This document shows positions 55,406 through 64,000 of a DNA stretch of 64,000 nucleotides, piece by piece. The stretch lies in the NCBI RefSeq assembly GCF_000729995.1, contig NZ_JNFG01000030.1:1-64000 (forward strand), given 5' to 3'. A program made the position numbers and the translations under genes. Under the pieces are notes generated by a model that ran no database searches, was not told the origin of the DNA, and worked only from the letters and a program-made list of their open reading frames with translations. The DNA is from Caballeronia sordidicola. GTDB lineage: Bacteria; Pseudomonadota; Gammaproteobacteria; Burkholderiales; Burkholderiaceae. Within the stretch, counting starts at the first letter, position 1; the number at the start of each line of letters is the position of its first letter.

Positions 55406-57112
55406 TCAGCCTGCCGAGGTGCGCTTGATATAGCGGCGATACTGCGGCTCCCACATATAGTCCGCGATGCGCGCATCGATAGCCGACTCGTCGCGAATCG
55501 TGGCAACGCCATCCAGTTGCGCCTGTCGGGCGACCACCTTCGCGACGGCAATTGCCACATCGCGTAACTGGCTAACTCGCGGCAAGAGCCTTCCTTTCGG
55601 GTCGGTTACTGTCGGCGACATGGCAGCGACCGCTTTGCCCGCCACCATGAACATGGCATCTGTTACACGGTTTGCCCCCACGGCCAGGATACCGAGGCCC
55701 ATGCCTGGGAAGATGTATGAGTTGTTAGTCTGGTTGTTGGCTATTTCCACACCGTTCCAGACAACGGGTTTGAACGGGCTGCCTGTACCAACCAGCGCGC
55801 GGCCGTCCGTCCAGGTGACGAGTTGCTCAAGCGTAGCCTCGCTGCGCGATGTCGGGTTCGAGAGCGGGAAAATGACCGGCTTCTCGACATGCTGCGCCAT
55901 CAAACGGATTGCTTGTTCCGTGAACGCGCCAAATTGACCCGACACGCCGATCAGCACCGTCGGGTGCGCATTCGCAACCACATCGAACAGCCCGATCTTG
56001 CCTGGCGACTGCGTCTTCCAGTTGGCAACGGCGGCCTGGCTCTGCACGAACGGTCTCTGCCAGGGAGTGATCCCTGGCATCCCGTCAACCAGAAGCCCGT
56101 CGCGATCAATCGCATAGAAGCGGCTTCGCGCCTCTGCTTCGCTGGCGCCGGCTTCGATCATGGCCCGGAGCACGAGCGAGACGATGCCACAGCCAGCAGA
56201 ACCGGCGCCCAGCAGGGCGACGCGCTGCTCGGTCAGCGGTATTCCCGTGACATTGATGGCAGCGAGTAGGGTCGCCAGCGCGACCGAAGCGGTACTTTGA
56301 ATATCGTCATTGAACGTGCAGAGCCGGTCGCGATAGCGTTCGAGCAACTGCCCGGCATGGCCTCCGGCAAAGTCTTCCCACTGGAGGAGCACGTCCGGCC
56401 AACGCTCCACCACGGCGGTGACAAACTCCTCGACGAATTCGTCGTACTCGGCCCCGGTGACGCGCTCGTTGCGCCATCCCACATAAAGCGGGTCGTTAAG
56501 ACGTTCCTGATTATTGGTGCCGACATCGAGCAATATTGGCAGTGTCTCGTCCGGATGAATGCCGGCGCAACCAACATACAGGGCCAGTTTGCCGATCGAG
56601 ATTCCCATGCCGCCAGCACCTTGATCACCCAGCCCAAGAATCCTTTCGCCATCGGTCACCACGATGGCGCGAACTCGATCGAAGCTTTTGTCGGCAAAAA
56701 TTTCGCGGATGCGGTGCTTATTGGCGTAGCTTAGAAATAATCCGCGGGGCTTACGCCAGATTTCGCTAAAGCGCTGGCATCCCTCGCCGACGGTCGGCGT
56801 ATAGACAATCGGCAGCAGCTCTTCCAGGTTGTTGACGAGCACCGAATAGAAGAGCGTCTCGTTGGTATCCTGCAAGTCCCGGAGAAATGCGTAGCGTTCG
56901 AAGTCGGTTTCGAAGCCGCGTAGTATCTTCATCCTTCGCGCGGCTTGGTCTTCAAGTGTGCCGATGTGGGGCGGCAGGAGTCCATGCAGGTGGAACAGAT
57001 CGCGTTCCTCTTCCGTAAAGGCAGTTCCCTTGTTAAGCCCAGGCTGGTTGATCAGGTCGTAGCTCATCAGTTCCGTCGCAATTGGATTGGCTACATCAAC
57101 TATTTTTTCCAT
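55406..57112 (-). CDS. maeA: NAD-dependent malic enzyme
   Basis: 568 residues, matching the SfcA/MaeA type (about 565). LIVYTPTVGEGCQRFSEIW-like and VVTDGERILGLGDQG segments, metal site LQWEDFAGGHA, TFNDDIQSTASV and the NAD loop LLGAGSAGCGIVSL are all present. Decarboxylates malate to pyruvate. Upstream on the same strand, 131 bases away, is an AEC permease, so the pair forms a malate uptake-and-use module. It is distinct from the shorter malic enzyme at 9558-11189. Confidence 0.93.
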   Translation of the reverse strand: MEKIVDVANPIATELMSYDLINQPGLNKGTAFTEEERDLFHLHGLLPPHIGTLEDQAARRMKILRGFETDFERYAFLRDLQDTNETLFYSVLVNNLEELLPIVYTPTVGEGCQRFSEIWRKPRGLFLSYANKHRIREIFADKSFDRVRAIVVTDGERILGLGDQGAGGMGISIGKLALYVGCAGIHPDETLPILLDVGTNNQERLNDPLYVGWRNERVTGAEYDEFVEEFVTAVVERWPDVLLQWEDFAGGHAGQLLERYRDRLCTFNDDIQSTASVALATLLAAINVTGIPLTEQRVALLGAGSAGCGIVSLVLRAMIEAGASEAEARSRFYAIDRDGLLVDGMPGITPWQRPFVQSQAAVANWKTQSPGKIGLFDVVANAHPTVLIGVSGQFGAFTEQAIRLMAQHVEKPVIFPLSNPTSRSEATLEQLVTWTDGRALVGTGSPFKPVVWNGVEIANNQTNNSYIFPGMGLGILAVGANRVTDAMFMVAGKAVAAMSPTVTDPKGRLLPRVSQLRDVAIAVAKVVARQAQLDGVATIRDESAIDARIADYMWEPQYRRYIKRTSAG

Positions 57113-57243
57113 GACGATTTCCTATATAAGGTCAGAGCAGATCGCTTTAAATCCTGGTGCGAGAAATGCCGATACCAAGTGGCTGGATTGTCTATATAGA
57201 TTTCGCGATATCTTCGTGGCGATCAGCCGGAGCTCAGCTCCCG

Positions 57244-58191
57244 CTAGACAGAGAACAAACCGATGAGTATTGCTTCTGTCCCGATCCCAAGAATTGTGCT
57301 TAACAAAATTGTTGATGTTGCGTCAGCCGTGTAGGTCTTGTTCTTTAGGGCGAACATGGCGGCTGCAGTCGCGGTCGGAACCGCTCCGGTGATGATGGCC
57401 TGGTGGGCGGAATTTCCCGTTACCTTGAAAAGGTAAACGCCTAGCAGCATCAAAGCCGGCATAAAGAAATTCTTTATGCCAATGTTGGTAAAGACATTGA
57501 GGTTGAGCTGGAATTTCTCTCCGTAGAGCATCAAGCCAAGGGCGAACAGCGAGACGCCACCCGATGACTTGCCGATCAAATCCACTGATGTAAGTATCGG
57601 TGTCGGGAGTGTCACGCGGCAAAAACTCAAGACGACACCGAGGATCGGCAGAAAGACAATGGGATTGGTAGCCGCACCTTGAAGGGCATGGCCCAGGACA
57701 TGCAAGGTGTCTTTCCAACCGTGCCCTTCGTCCTGCTTGTCCGAAATACGCGTCAAGACTATGGTCAAGGGCAACATGATGATACTGGTGACCAAATTGC
57801 CGACAAGAACCACCAGAAACCCTGCGGGACCGAACATGGCGGCCAGGATGGGCGCACCAAAATACGCCATGTCAGGATATCCGCACACCAATGCCTGCAT
57901 GGTGGCAGTACGCAGGTCATGCTTGAACACAAAGCGGCCCAGCGCAAGGGCAATCAAATAGCTGCCCATCAATCCAAATGTGAGACATAGCGCCAGTCTT
58001 ACATCAATAATCTTATCCGCCGGAGTGGTCGCCGCCGCGTAAAACAGCGCAAATGGCAATGCAAAACGGATAACCAGCGTCGCCAGCACACCGGCATCCT
58101 CATGCTTCAGGAGACCGATCCTGGCCGAGAGCCATCCGAGAATGATGACGAATGCAACCGGCAGGAGTCCGTTAAGGATCGTTTCAATCAC
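57244..58191 (-). CDS. AEC-family transporter (auxin efflux carrier type, malate/malonate permease-like)
   Basis: 315 residues, ten hydrophobic helices in two five-helix halves. N-terminus GLLPVAFVIILGWLSARIGL and ALVCGYPDMAYFGAPIL follow the AEC pattern, with a C-terminal GAVPTATAAAMFALKNKTY block. Bacterial AEC proteins include malate (MleP-like) and malonate permeases. Placement ahead of malic enzyme supports malate as substrate. Confidence 0.85.
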   Translation of the reverse strand: MIETILNGLLPVAFVIILGWLSARIGLLKHEDAGVLATLVIRFALPFALFYAAATTPADKIIDVRLALCLTFGLMGSYLIALALGRFVFKHDLRTATMQALVCGYPDMAYFGAPILAAMFGPAGFLVVLVGNLVTSIIMLPLTIVLTRISDKQDEGHGWKDTLHVLGHALQGAATNPIVFLPILGVVLSFCRVTLPTPILTSVDLIGKSSGGVSLFALGLMLYGEKFQLNLNVFTNIGIKNFFMPALMLLGVYLFKVTGNSAHQAIITGAVPTATAAAMFALKNKTYTADATSTILLSTILGIGTEAILIGLFSV

Positions 58192-58296
58192 GGGATCGAC
58201 CTTTTTAGTCTGGAGGCCAGTTCAAAGAACCCTGAGGGGCGCTTGATTTCTCGGTGAGCGGTTAAGCCTGGACGTCGGGAGAACGGATGCCAAGGA

Positions 58297-58580
58297 ATGG
58301 TAACGCCGATCCATGACAATGAATGGTGGACACTGATCGGACCTTTACTGCCGCAGCCTGAACCGTGGCGCAAGAAGGATCGAGGCCGCTTTTCCGAATC
58401 GGATCGGGCGGCGCTCAGCGGCATCCTGCATGTATTCAAGTCAGGGCTTCGCTGCAACCACTTCTTAATCAGCCAGGTCTTCGGTCCGTTCGCGACCCGT
58501 AGGCGACGTGACTTCGCGACTGGCACTAAGCCCGCGCATGCGGACCGGCTGCACGAACAGCTACCCATGAGCGATAGCAG
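58297..58580 (+). pseudogene. IS5-family transposase remnant
   Basis: The first 56 or so codons read like an IS5-type transposase start: NEWWTLIGPLLPQPEP and then SDRAALSGILHVFKSGLRC. A following LRDW motif is found only in another frame, and RLHEQL returns to the first frame, so the reading frame is broken and the catalytic DDE core is missing. No terminal inverted repeats are recognisable. Confidence 0.7.
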
Positions 58581-58769
58581 CGGGGTGACGCCCGCGTCCC
58601 ATGCGCCACCGGTCCGACAGCCCGGGAATCCGTCGAGGCAAGCATTTCATCAATTCCCGGTGTGTCGACGGGTTCGGCGCTTAATTTACGTCGTTGTTTC
58701 CTGCCGCGGTATTACATATTCATGTGATGCGGAATGCCAAACCTCTTAAAGACAGGGCATTGTCAAATC

Positions 58770-58789
58770 TCGCCTGTGGAAACAGGCGA
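58770..58789 (-). terminator. Hairpin after the SDR gene
   Basis: TCGCCTGT / ACAGGCGA, 8-bp stem with a four-base loop, 37 bases past the SDR stop on the minus strand. Only a weak U-tract (GATTTG) follows, so termination is tentative. Confidence 0.45.
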
Positions 58790-58825
58790 CCCCATCACGC
58801 CGGGTTCGAACGCGGACAGTGCCTA

Positions 58826-59617
58826 TCACTCCGGCAATGTCACGCCGAGGCTTGCCATCAGTCCTCCGTCAACCTTGAACTCCGCTCCTGTGCAAAAACT
58901 CGCGCGATCGCTGGCCAGAAAGGCGACGACCTCAGCGACTTCTTCCGGGCGCCCGATTCGGCCGAGCGGCTGCGCCTTGCCCCATTCCCGAAGGATTTCT
59001 TCCTCTCGCCCCGGCGCGGTTTCAGCGGCCGCAAAGCGTGTCATCGGTGCATCGATGCAGCCTGGACAGACGGCATTTGCACGTATGCCCGATGGACCAA
59101 AATCCACGGCGAGCGAACGCGTCAGAGCAAGCATCCCAGCCTTCGAGGTGGCGTAGGCGGCGACCCGGGCCTGGTTGGCAAGCGCCTGTACTGAGGCGAT
59201 GTTGACGATCGAACCGCGTTGTGCCCTGAGCATATGCGGCAAAGCGTAATGACAGGCCAGATACGTTCCTCGTAGATTGACACGGATGACGTTGTCCCAC
59301 TCAGCCGATCCCATGGACGCAACGGTTCCATAAGGTTGAATCGCCGCGTTATTAATTAGGATATCGATAGAACCGAGAAATGCTGCGGACTTTTCCATCG
59401 CGTCGGCAACTTCGTCCTCGATGCCAACATCGGCGACGATGGCGGTGACAGTGTGACCTTCGGCACGCAACGTCGCCACTGCCTGCTCCAGCACTTCAGG
59501 GTTCTCACCCAGCAATGCTACGGATCCACCGCGCTCGGCTATCAACCGTGCACATGCCAGCCCAATACCGCGTCCACCGCCGGTCACAACCGCGCCTTTG
59601 CCTTTCAGTTCACTCAC
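58826..59617 (-). CDS. Short-chain dehydrogenase/reductase
   Basis: 263 residues, classical SDR. Cofactor loop TGGGRGIG (12-19), NNA at 89-91, catalytic Ser142, Tyr155 and Lys159 (YATSK). The acidic/neutral residue pattern after the first helix does not settle NAD versus NADP. Start GTG 59617 has GGAGG 5 bases upstream and overlaps the stop of the collapsed LacI gene by two bases. The substrate is unknown; the LacI neighbour suggests a sugar, polyol or sugar acid. Confidence 0.88.
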   Translation of the reverse strand: MSELKGKGAVVTGGGRGIGLACARLIAERGGSVALLGENPEVLEQAVATLRAEGHTVTAIVADVGIEDEVADAMEKSAAFLGSIDILINNAAIQPYGTVASMGSAEWDNVIRVNLRGTYLACHYALPHMLRAQRGSIVNIASVQALANQARVAAYATSKAGMLALTRSLAVDFGPSGIRANAVCPGCIDAPMTRFAAAETAPGREEEILREWGKAQPLGRIGRPEEVAEVVAFLASDRASFCTGAEFKVDGGLMASLGVTLPE

Positions 59618-59901
59618 AATGCCTCCGTTTGCCTGCCTGTAGTAGTTTGACGGATGATCAACTGCGCACCGGCACGCATATGCGGGATGGCAATGATCCG
59701 TTTGCCGATCCGGTGCAACAACAGACTCCGAGCCTCGACGGCGATCTGATGACGTTGATAGTTCAGCTTGCCACAAACGTCGAGAACGCGCTCCTGTAAC
59801 TCGGCCGCGACGGGAGTATTGCCATTTAGTACTTTGGACACAGTCTTTCGCGACCCGCTCGCCTCCCGAGCCACTTAGTTCATTGTTGGCTTGCTTTGCA
59901 T
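59614..59901 (-). pseudogene. Internally deleted LacI-family regulator
   Basis: From ATG 59901 the frame reads MQSKPTMN, then a TAA at 59875-59877 where LacI proteins normally have Asp (NDVA). After it the HTH continues in frame: VAREASGSRKTVSKVLNGN. At about codon 50 it passes directly into a sequence typical of the last 40 residues of LacI regulators (ARSLLLHRIG and AGAQLIIRQTTTGRQT). Some 240-250 sensor residues are missing without a frameshift. A product restarted at GTG 59874 would have a broken HTH start and no sensor. Its stop overlaps the SDR start. Confidence 0.75.
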
Positions 59902-60062
59902 ACTGCTGTTCGAATGGACCCGACCTGACTACGCGCCACGATGTGCGGCGTCAATCCTTCGCGGACTGTGAATGCCGCCGGCCCCCGGCACTAAAGACAG
60001 CATGCGCCAATGCTCGGTAGACTCTGCTATTTGATTGCGAACAGTTTGCAGGGGAGCACCGC

Positions 60063-60995
60063 ATGGACCGCATGACCGCGATGGAAACGTTCGTAACCGT
60101 GGTGGACGCGGGTTCATTTTCTGCCGCCGCTCGCCGGCTAAAGTTAGGCCAGCCGGCGGTCTCGAAGTCGATTGCGCAACTGGAAGAACATCTCGGCGCG
60201 CGACTTCTGCTTCGCTCGACTAGAGGCCTGGCGCCCACCGATGCAGGCCAGCGATTCTACGAGCACGCCCGCCGTGCAATCGATGAGGCTGATCAGGCCG
60301 AACAGGCGGCACGCGAATCGTCGGACGGGCTTTCGGGCCGCTTGCGCATTGGTGCTGCGGTCACGTTCGCGCGGCTGCACGTTTTGCCAGCCCTTAAGTC
60401 CTTTCTCGACCAGCATCCGAAACTGAGTGTCGATATCATCCTCGACGACCGCTCTATCGATCTGCTCGAACAGGGCGTCGACGTGGCGCTGCGCATGGGT
60501 ACGCTCGACGACTCGACGATGACCGCGCGACGCATCCTGCGGGGACGGCGACTGGTGGTCGGAACGCCGAGCTATTTCGCGGACGCCGGCATTCCGAAGA
60601 CACCGGCAGACCTGAGTCGGCACCAGGCGATCGTCTACTCGCTGCGAGGTGGTGGCGAGTCGTGGTCGTTCAGTCGCGACGATGGCACCGAGGTCTCGGT
60701 GGCCGTGTCGGGCCGGGTAAGCGTGAGCGCCGCCGAGGGCATGCGCACGGCGGTGCTTACGCACATGGGCTTGGCCGTCGCATCGGAATGGATGTTCTCC
60801 CCCGAACTCGCCGACGGCACTGTGCGAGCTGTTCTCACCGAATGGACGCTGCCGCCCATCGATGTCTGGGCAGTCTTCCCGTCCGGCCGCATGGCGACGA
60901 CGAAAGCGCGTGCCTTCGTCGCTTTCGTCGAACACCTGTTCGATGGGCACGGTGGCAGGTCGGAAGCCGACCCGACATCCACTTCTATCGATTGA
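60063..60995 (+). CDS. LysR-family transcriptional regulator
   Basis: 310 residues. HTH at about 3-62 (TFVTVVDAGSFSAAARRLKL, QPAVSKSIAQLEEHLGARLL) and effector domain from about 92. The sequence is of the CrgA/DmlR-like group. It is divergent from the LacI remnant and SDR, and converges with a peroxiredoxin-like gene. Its target is not clear; candidates are the SDR at 58826 or the one at 62120. Confidence 0.9.
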   Translation: MDRMTAMETFVTVVDAGSFSAAARRLKLGQPAVSKSIAQLEEHLGARLLLRSTRGLAPTDAGQRFYEHARRAIDEADQAEQAARESSDGLSGRLRIGAAVTFARLHVLPALKSFLDQHPKLSVDIILDDRSIDLLEQGVDVALRMGTLDDSTMTARRILRGRRLVVGTPSYFADAGIPKTPADLSRHQAIVYSLRGGGESWSFSRDDGTEVSVAVSGRVSVSAAEGMRTAVLTHMGLAVASEWMFSPELADGTVRAVLTEWTLPPIDVWAVFPSGRMATTKARAFVAFVEHLFDGHGGRSEADPTSTSID

Positions 60996-61033
60996 CGTGC
61001 CGGCCGCCGAAGACAGCAAGGCGCGTTATCCGC

Positions 61034-61705
61034 TTACCCCTTAGCGGTGGCCTTCTCGAGCACGGCGAACATGTCGCTCGGATCAGGACGGCGCGTGTAG
61101 TCCGGATTGACCTCGGAGTACAGCACGATACCGTCGTGGCCAATGACGTAGCGCGCCGGCATGGGCAGGGTCCAGCTGGGGTCGTCGTTGAACGCCGGGA
61201 GGTCGTTTCTCATGCGCCTGTACAAATCGACGAGATAGCCAGGCAGCGAGAAGCGCACGCCGAACGCTGCGCTGGTCTCGCCGTTCACGTCGCTCAGCAC
61301 CGGGAAGCTCAACCTGTTCTCGCGCACCGACTTGCGGCTATTGACCGGCGTCTGCGGCGAGATAGCGACCACGTTCGCGCCATACGCGTGAATCTGCGAC
61401 AGCACCTCGTTGATCGCCTGAAGTTCAATGTTGCAGTACGGACACCATGCGCCACGATAGAAGGTCACGACGAGCGGTCCCCGCGCGAGCAGATCGGTCG
61501 ACGAGACGTCGTTGTCGTTCTGGTCCTTCAGCTTGAACACCCGTGCGCGGTCGCCAGCTTTGACGGCGCGGGCCGCCTGGCCGCTCGCGATCAGTTCAGC
61601 AGTCGCACGCTCCATGATCGGGTGGATTTCCGCCTGTGCTTGATAGGGCGGTTTGCCGGCCTTGAAGTCGGCTTTGAAAGCGTCGAGCTTGTCTTGCAGT
61701 GCCAT
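61034..61705 (-). CDS. Peroxiredoxin-like (AhpC/TSA) protein with CxxC site
   Basis: 223 residues. A helical N-terminal extension (MALQDKLDAFKADFKAGKPP) precedes a thioredoxin-like fold with TFYRGAWCPYC: Cys88 and Cys91 form a CPYC pair, unlike the single peroxidatic Cys of classical AhpC. Likely thiol peroxidase or disulfide reductase activity in the cytoplasm. Start ATG 61705 with AGGAG 6 bases upstream. Confidence 0.85.
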   Translation of the reverse strand: MALQDKLDAFKADFKAGKPPYQAQAEIHPIMERATAELIASGQAARAVKAGDRARVFKLKDQNDNDVSSTDLLARGPLVVTFYRGAWCPYCNIELQAINEVLSQIHAYGANVVAISPQTPVNSRKSVRENRLSFPVLSDVNGETSAAFGVRFSLPGYLVDLYRRMRNDLPAFNDDPSWTLPMPARYVIGHDGIVLYSEVNPDYTRRPDPSDMFAVLEKATAKG

Positions 61706-62119
61706 TACGAATCTCCTTGAGTGATTGAGGCCGATGGGCCATGAATGCGCATCGCGTATAGCAGCAGGGCGAACGTATCGGCCACGCATTGGCCGCGGAC
61801 TGGCCGAGCGTTGTAGCTGCTCACGATAAGCCACAGGCTGAAACTCCCAGACCATCAGCAGAAGGCATCCTTCGTCGATAACAGTTATTCCTTGCAGGCA
61901 TGTTCCGCTTGGGCGCATTTGTGCCTTCGTAAAGCGATGACTGCGCGAGGAATAGGACCTATTCCCGGCCGGTTACTACCCAGCATCCCGACACGAGCGG
62001 ACGATACGCATCAACCAATGCATGAACGCATTGGCGCACATGCAGCAGTCGGCTTGTCCCTGCACTTGAGCATGTGAGCAGACCATTCAATTTTCACTAA
62101 TCTCACTATCGAGGTAATC
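61706..62119. other. Divergent intergenic region, no gene seen
   Basis: About 410 bases between the divergent peroxiredoxin-like and SDR genes. Only short frames occur. GAGG just before ATG 62120 is the SDR ribosome-binding site. It should contain both promoters. Confidence 0.55.
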
Positions 62120-62887
62120 ATGACTCAGGCTCTGAAAGGCAAACTTGCACTCGTGACCGGCTCTTCTCGTGGAATCGGCGCGGCCATCGCAGCCCGCCTC
62201 GCGCGAGACGGCGCATCCGTGATCGTCCACTACGCGTCGAGTCCGGCGCGCGCGGAGGCAGTGGTCAAAGCGATCCGCGATGCAGGCGGCGAGGCCGAAG
62301 CAGTTGGCGCCAATCTGGCGAACCCCGAGGGTGTAACGGCGCTGGTCGATTCGTTGAACGGCGTCTTCGGCGGCAAGTTCGATGGCCGCCTCGACATCCT
62401 CGTCAACAACGCGGGCACAGTCGAATACGGACCGTTCCTCGAGTCGTCGGAGGCGTCGTACGACACGCACTTCAACCTGAATGTGAGGGCGCCGATCGCC
62501 TTGGCGAAGGACGCGGCCAAGCGCATGATCAAGACGGGGTGGGGACGCATCATCAATGTCGGCTCCGCTTTCGGCGAAGCGGCGCCGCTGCCTGGCGTAA
62601 CGCTTTACATCGCGTCGAAATTCGCCATTCGGGGCTTCACACGCGGTCTTTCGCGCGAACTAGGGAAGTATGGCGTGACCGTCAACGCGGTTCAGCCCGG
62701 CCCGATCGACACGGAACTGGCTCCCCAGCCCGGGACGGAAGAGCACGCGACGATGACCAAGCTCGCCAGTGTGGGCCGCTTCGGTAAGCCCGAAGAGATC
62801 GCGGCGGCGGTAGCGTACCTGGCGAGCCCGGAAGCCGGCTACACCACCGGTGAAAGCCTGACGGTCGATGGTGGGTGGATTGCCTGA
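62120..62887 (+). CDS. Short-chain dehydrogenase/reductase
   Basis: 255 residues, classical SDR: cofactor loop TGSSRGIG (13-20), NNAG at 96-99, Ser149, Tyr163 and Lys167 (YIASK), and the C-terminal TVDGGWIA. The VIVHYASSPARAE segment after the second strand, with no acidic residue there, suggests NADP preference. Substrate unknown. The pairing with a redox protein and a nearby LysR is common for electrophile-response genes. Confidence 0.88.
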   Translation: MTQALKGKLALVTGSSRGIGAAIAARLARDGASVIVHYASSPARAEAVVKAIRDAGGEAEAVGANLANPEGVTALVDSLNGVFGGKFDGRLDILVNNAGTVEYGPFLESSEASYDTHFNLNVRAPIALAKDAAKRMIKTGWGRIINVGSAFGEAAPLPGVTLYIASKFAIRGFTRGLSRELGKYGVTVNAVQPGPIDTELAPQPGTEEHATMTKLASVGRFGKPEEIAAAVAYLASPEAGYTTGESLTVDGGWIA

Positions 62888-62952
62888 GGAAGGGTGAAGC
62901 GGGTTTCACCGGCGCGCTGCCAGACGCTGATCGATCAGCCGAACGCTGACGA

Positions 62953-63114
62953 TCAGGCCGGTTGCATGCCGTGCGCCCGCTTGGCGGAGTCGGCGCCGGG
63001 CGAAGCGAGAAACGTAAGCAGCGTACGCGCGGCCAGCACGGCGTCGCTCACCGCGGCTTCCGTGCCGATGTCGGGGCGGGGCGCACCGGCCCTCAACGCC
63101 GCAATCTCTTCAGG
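62953..63114 (-). pseudogene. C-terminal remnant of a ModA-like solute-binding protein
   Basis: On the minus strand, directly after the TAG that ends the diguanylate cyclase and in the same frame, there are 53 sense codons to a TGA at 62953. The segment AVLAARTLLTFLASP plus a terminal AHGMQPA matches the usual end of ModA-like type-2 binding proteins (AARALIxFLASP...GMEPA). It has no start or signal peptide and appears to be the leftover end of a deleted gene. Confidence 0.45.
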
Positions 63115-64000
63115 CTAGGGGCTGGAAGGCAGCATCGCTTCTGCCCCATCGGAGCAATGAGTGGACGGGGCGCGTTCCTTTCCCGCCAGGACGCCCCGTT
63201 TCGGAGAGTCGGCGTCGCCCGTCGAACCAACGTTCCGGATGGCGACCTCGTCATAGGTGCGCCACGTAGTAGTAGCGCTGGCTCGGCCGTGTTCCTTGGC
63301 TTCGTACATGGCTTCATCCGCTTTCCTGACCAGGTCATCGGCGCTGTCGCCTTGCTCGAGCACCGCCACTCCAAGGCTGGCGCGCATCATGTACGGGTTA
63401 TTGCGTACCGTGATTGCCATGGCGAGTGCCTGTGCTATTTCCTTCGCGGTCTGGGTGGCGATTTCGCATGCGTTCGTTGCCCCGACGATCACCAGAAATT
63501 CGTCACCGCCCAAGCGGCCGACTGCACCGCGATTACCCACGACGACCCGGACCCGGTCTGCAAGGATCACGAGAGCCTCGTCGCCCGCCTGATGTCCATG
63601 TGTGTCGTTCAGTTGCTTGAAATCGTCCAGATCGACGAAGATCGCCGCCACTCTGCCGCTCGCATCGGGTGACGAGACGGCCCGATGCAGCAGGTCTTTA
63701 ATACGTCCCCGGTTAAACAAACCCGTGAGCCTGTCAGTTTCCGACAGGCGCCGCAGTTCCTCTTTACCTTTCAGCAGCTTGGCGACCAGCGCCATTATCC
63801 ACAATGAAAAACCGATAAGAATGACCGAGATGACGAGGGCCATCACCACGTAAACACGGCGCATTTTGAAATAGTCATCGAGCGCTTCGGCGACCGAGAG
63901 CCCGGCCACGACCATCAGGTCATAACGGTCGATTGCGCTGCTAGTGACAATTCGTTCAATATGGTCGACCGGGTCCACCACGGTGCCGTCGTGCGTGAGT
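63115..64000 (-). CDS. Diguanylate cyclase, C-terminal part (cut by window edge)
   Basis: The frame is open to the right edge, so the N-terminus lies outside. Visible: the end of a periplasmic Cache-like sensor (THDGTVVDPVDHIERI), one membrane helix (about 45-68 from codon 63981) and a GGDEF domain with VDLDDFKQLNDTHGHQAGDE and active site RLGGDEFLV. No RxxD I-site precedes the active site, in contrast to the cyclase at 16275. After the GGDEF domain an extra tail of roughly 55 residues is Ser/Ala/Glu-rich and unlike the family. Confidence 0.85.
   Translation of the reverse strand, partial: LTHDGTVVDPVDHIERIVTSSAIDRYDLMVVAGLSVAEALDDYFKMRRVYVVMALVISVILIGFSLWIMALVAKLLKGKEELRRLSETDRLTGLFNRGRIKDLLHRAVSSPDASGRVAAIFVDLDDFKQLNDTHGHQAGDEALVILADRVRVVVGNRGAVGRLGGDEFLVIVGATNACEIATQTAKEIAQALAMAITVRNNPYMMRASLGVAVLEQGDSADDLVRKADEAMYEAKEHGRASATTTWRTYDEVAIRNVGSTGDADSPKRGVLAGKERAPSTHCSDGAEAMLPSSP

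Larger units (their letters stand above)
58192..58825. other. Degenerate region between AEC and SDR genes
   Basis: About 630 bases that contain the IS5-type transposase remnant (58297-58580) and a hairpin (58770-58789) next to the SDR stop. The rest shows no coding signal. It seems to be the site of an old insertion and deletion. Confidence 0.55.

Noticed and set aside
58790..58815. tRNA-like GGTTCGAAC string
   Set aside because: No acceptor, D or anticodon stem can be drawn around it.

Overview
The window looks like a high-GC Burkholderiaceae genome, most likely Paraburkholderia or Caballeronia, and probably an accessory or secondary replicon. Supporting signs are a small secreted DUF4148 protein, many LysR, IclR and AraC regulators with divergent catabolic operons, the large 180 kDa-type NAD-glutamate dehydrogenase, and a non-coding interspersed repeat at the left edge. 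There is no rRNA, tRNA, CRISPR array, prophage or intact insertion sequence. The genus call is inference from gene content, not from a search.

Layout. 1-1251 is gene-free: a long inverted repeat, a degenerate 40-bp tandem repeat, a promoter/operator-like block and a (GCAACA)8 microsatellite. 1252-5634 holds a formyl-CoA transferase, a fumarylacetoacetase-family hydrolase, an isolated PntB-like membrane protein and a YbfB-type MFS carrier. 5800-11841 holds a DUF4148 protein, a nitrilase-superfamily amidohydrolase, a LysR regulator, D-tartrate dehydratase and a malic enzyme (tartrate to oxaloacetate to pyruvate). 12117-18495 is mixed: a pyrE paralogue, a VOC protein, a GH71-type alpha-1,3-glucanase, small secreted peptides and a diguanylate cyclase. 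18661-23161 is an amino-acid-type ABC transporter with a FAD amine/amino-acid oxidase under a divergent IclR regulator. 23236-27832 holds envelope proteins and an ECF sigma/anti-sigma pair facing a metallophosphoesterase and a cupredoxin.

27838-35837 is the xylose locus: galM-like, xylR, xylA and xylFGH; xylulokinase is not in the window. 35945-43122 holds NAD-glutamate dehydrogenase and the kbl-tdh threonine catabolism pair. 43283-49190 holds an MFS carrier and a basic-amino-acid ABC operon with an ArgR-like AraC regulator. 49641-55156 is a mix of small membrane or secreted proteins, a serine hydrolase, a LysR-MFS pair and a lipocalin-like protein. 55406-58191 is a second malic enzyme with an AEC permease. 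58192-64000 carries decayed material (IS5-type remnant, internally deleted LacI gene, solute-binding-protein tail) among two SDR dehydrogenases, a LysR regulator, a peroxiredoxin-like protein and a diguanylate cyclase cut by the window edge.

The theme is scavenging of plant-derived carbon and nitrogen (oxalate/formyl-CoA chemistry, tartrate, malate, xylose, amino acids, threonine, possibly alpha-glucan). Nothing here is a clear defence or secretion system. The most unusual items are the isolated PntB-like membrane protein, the bacterial GH71 gene with a terminator-type hairpin in the leader of the small gene upstream of it, the face-to-face ECF promoter-like boxes, the galM homologue lacking the expected catalytic glutamate, and the collapsed LacI gene coupled to an SDR.
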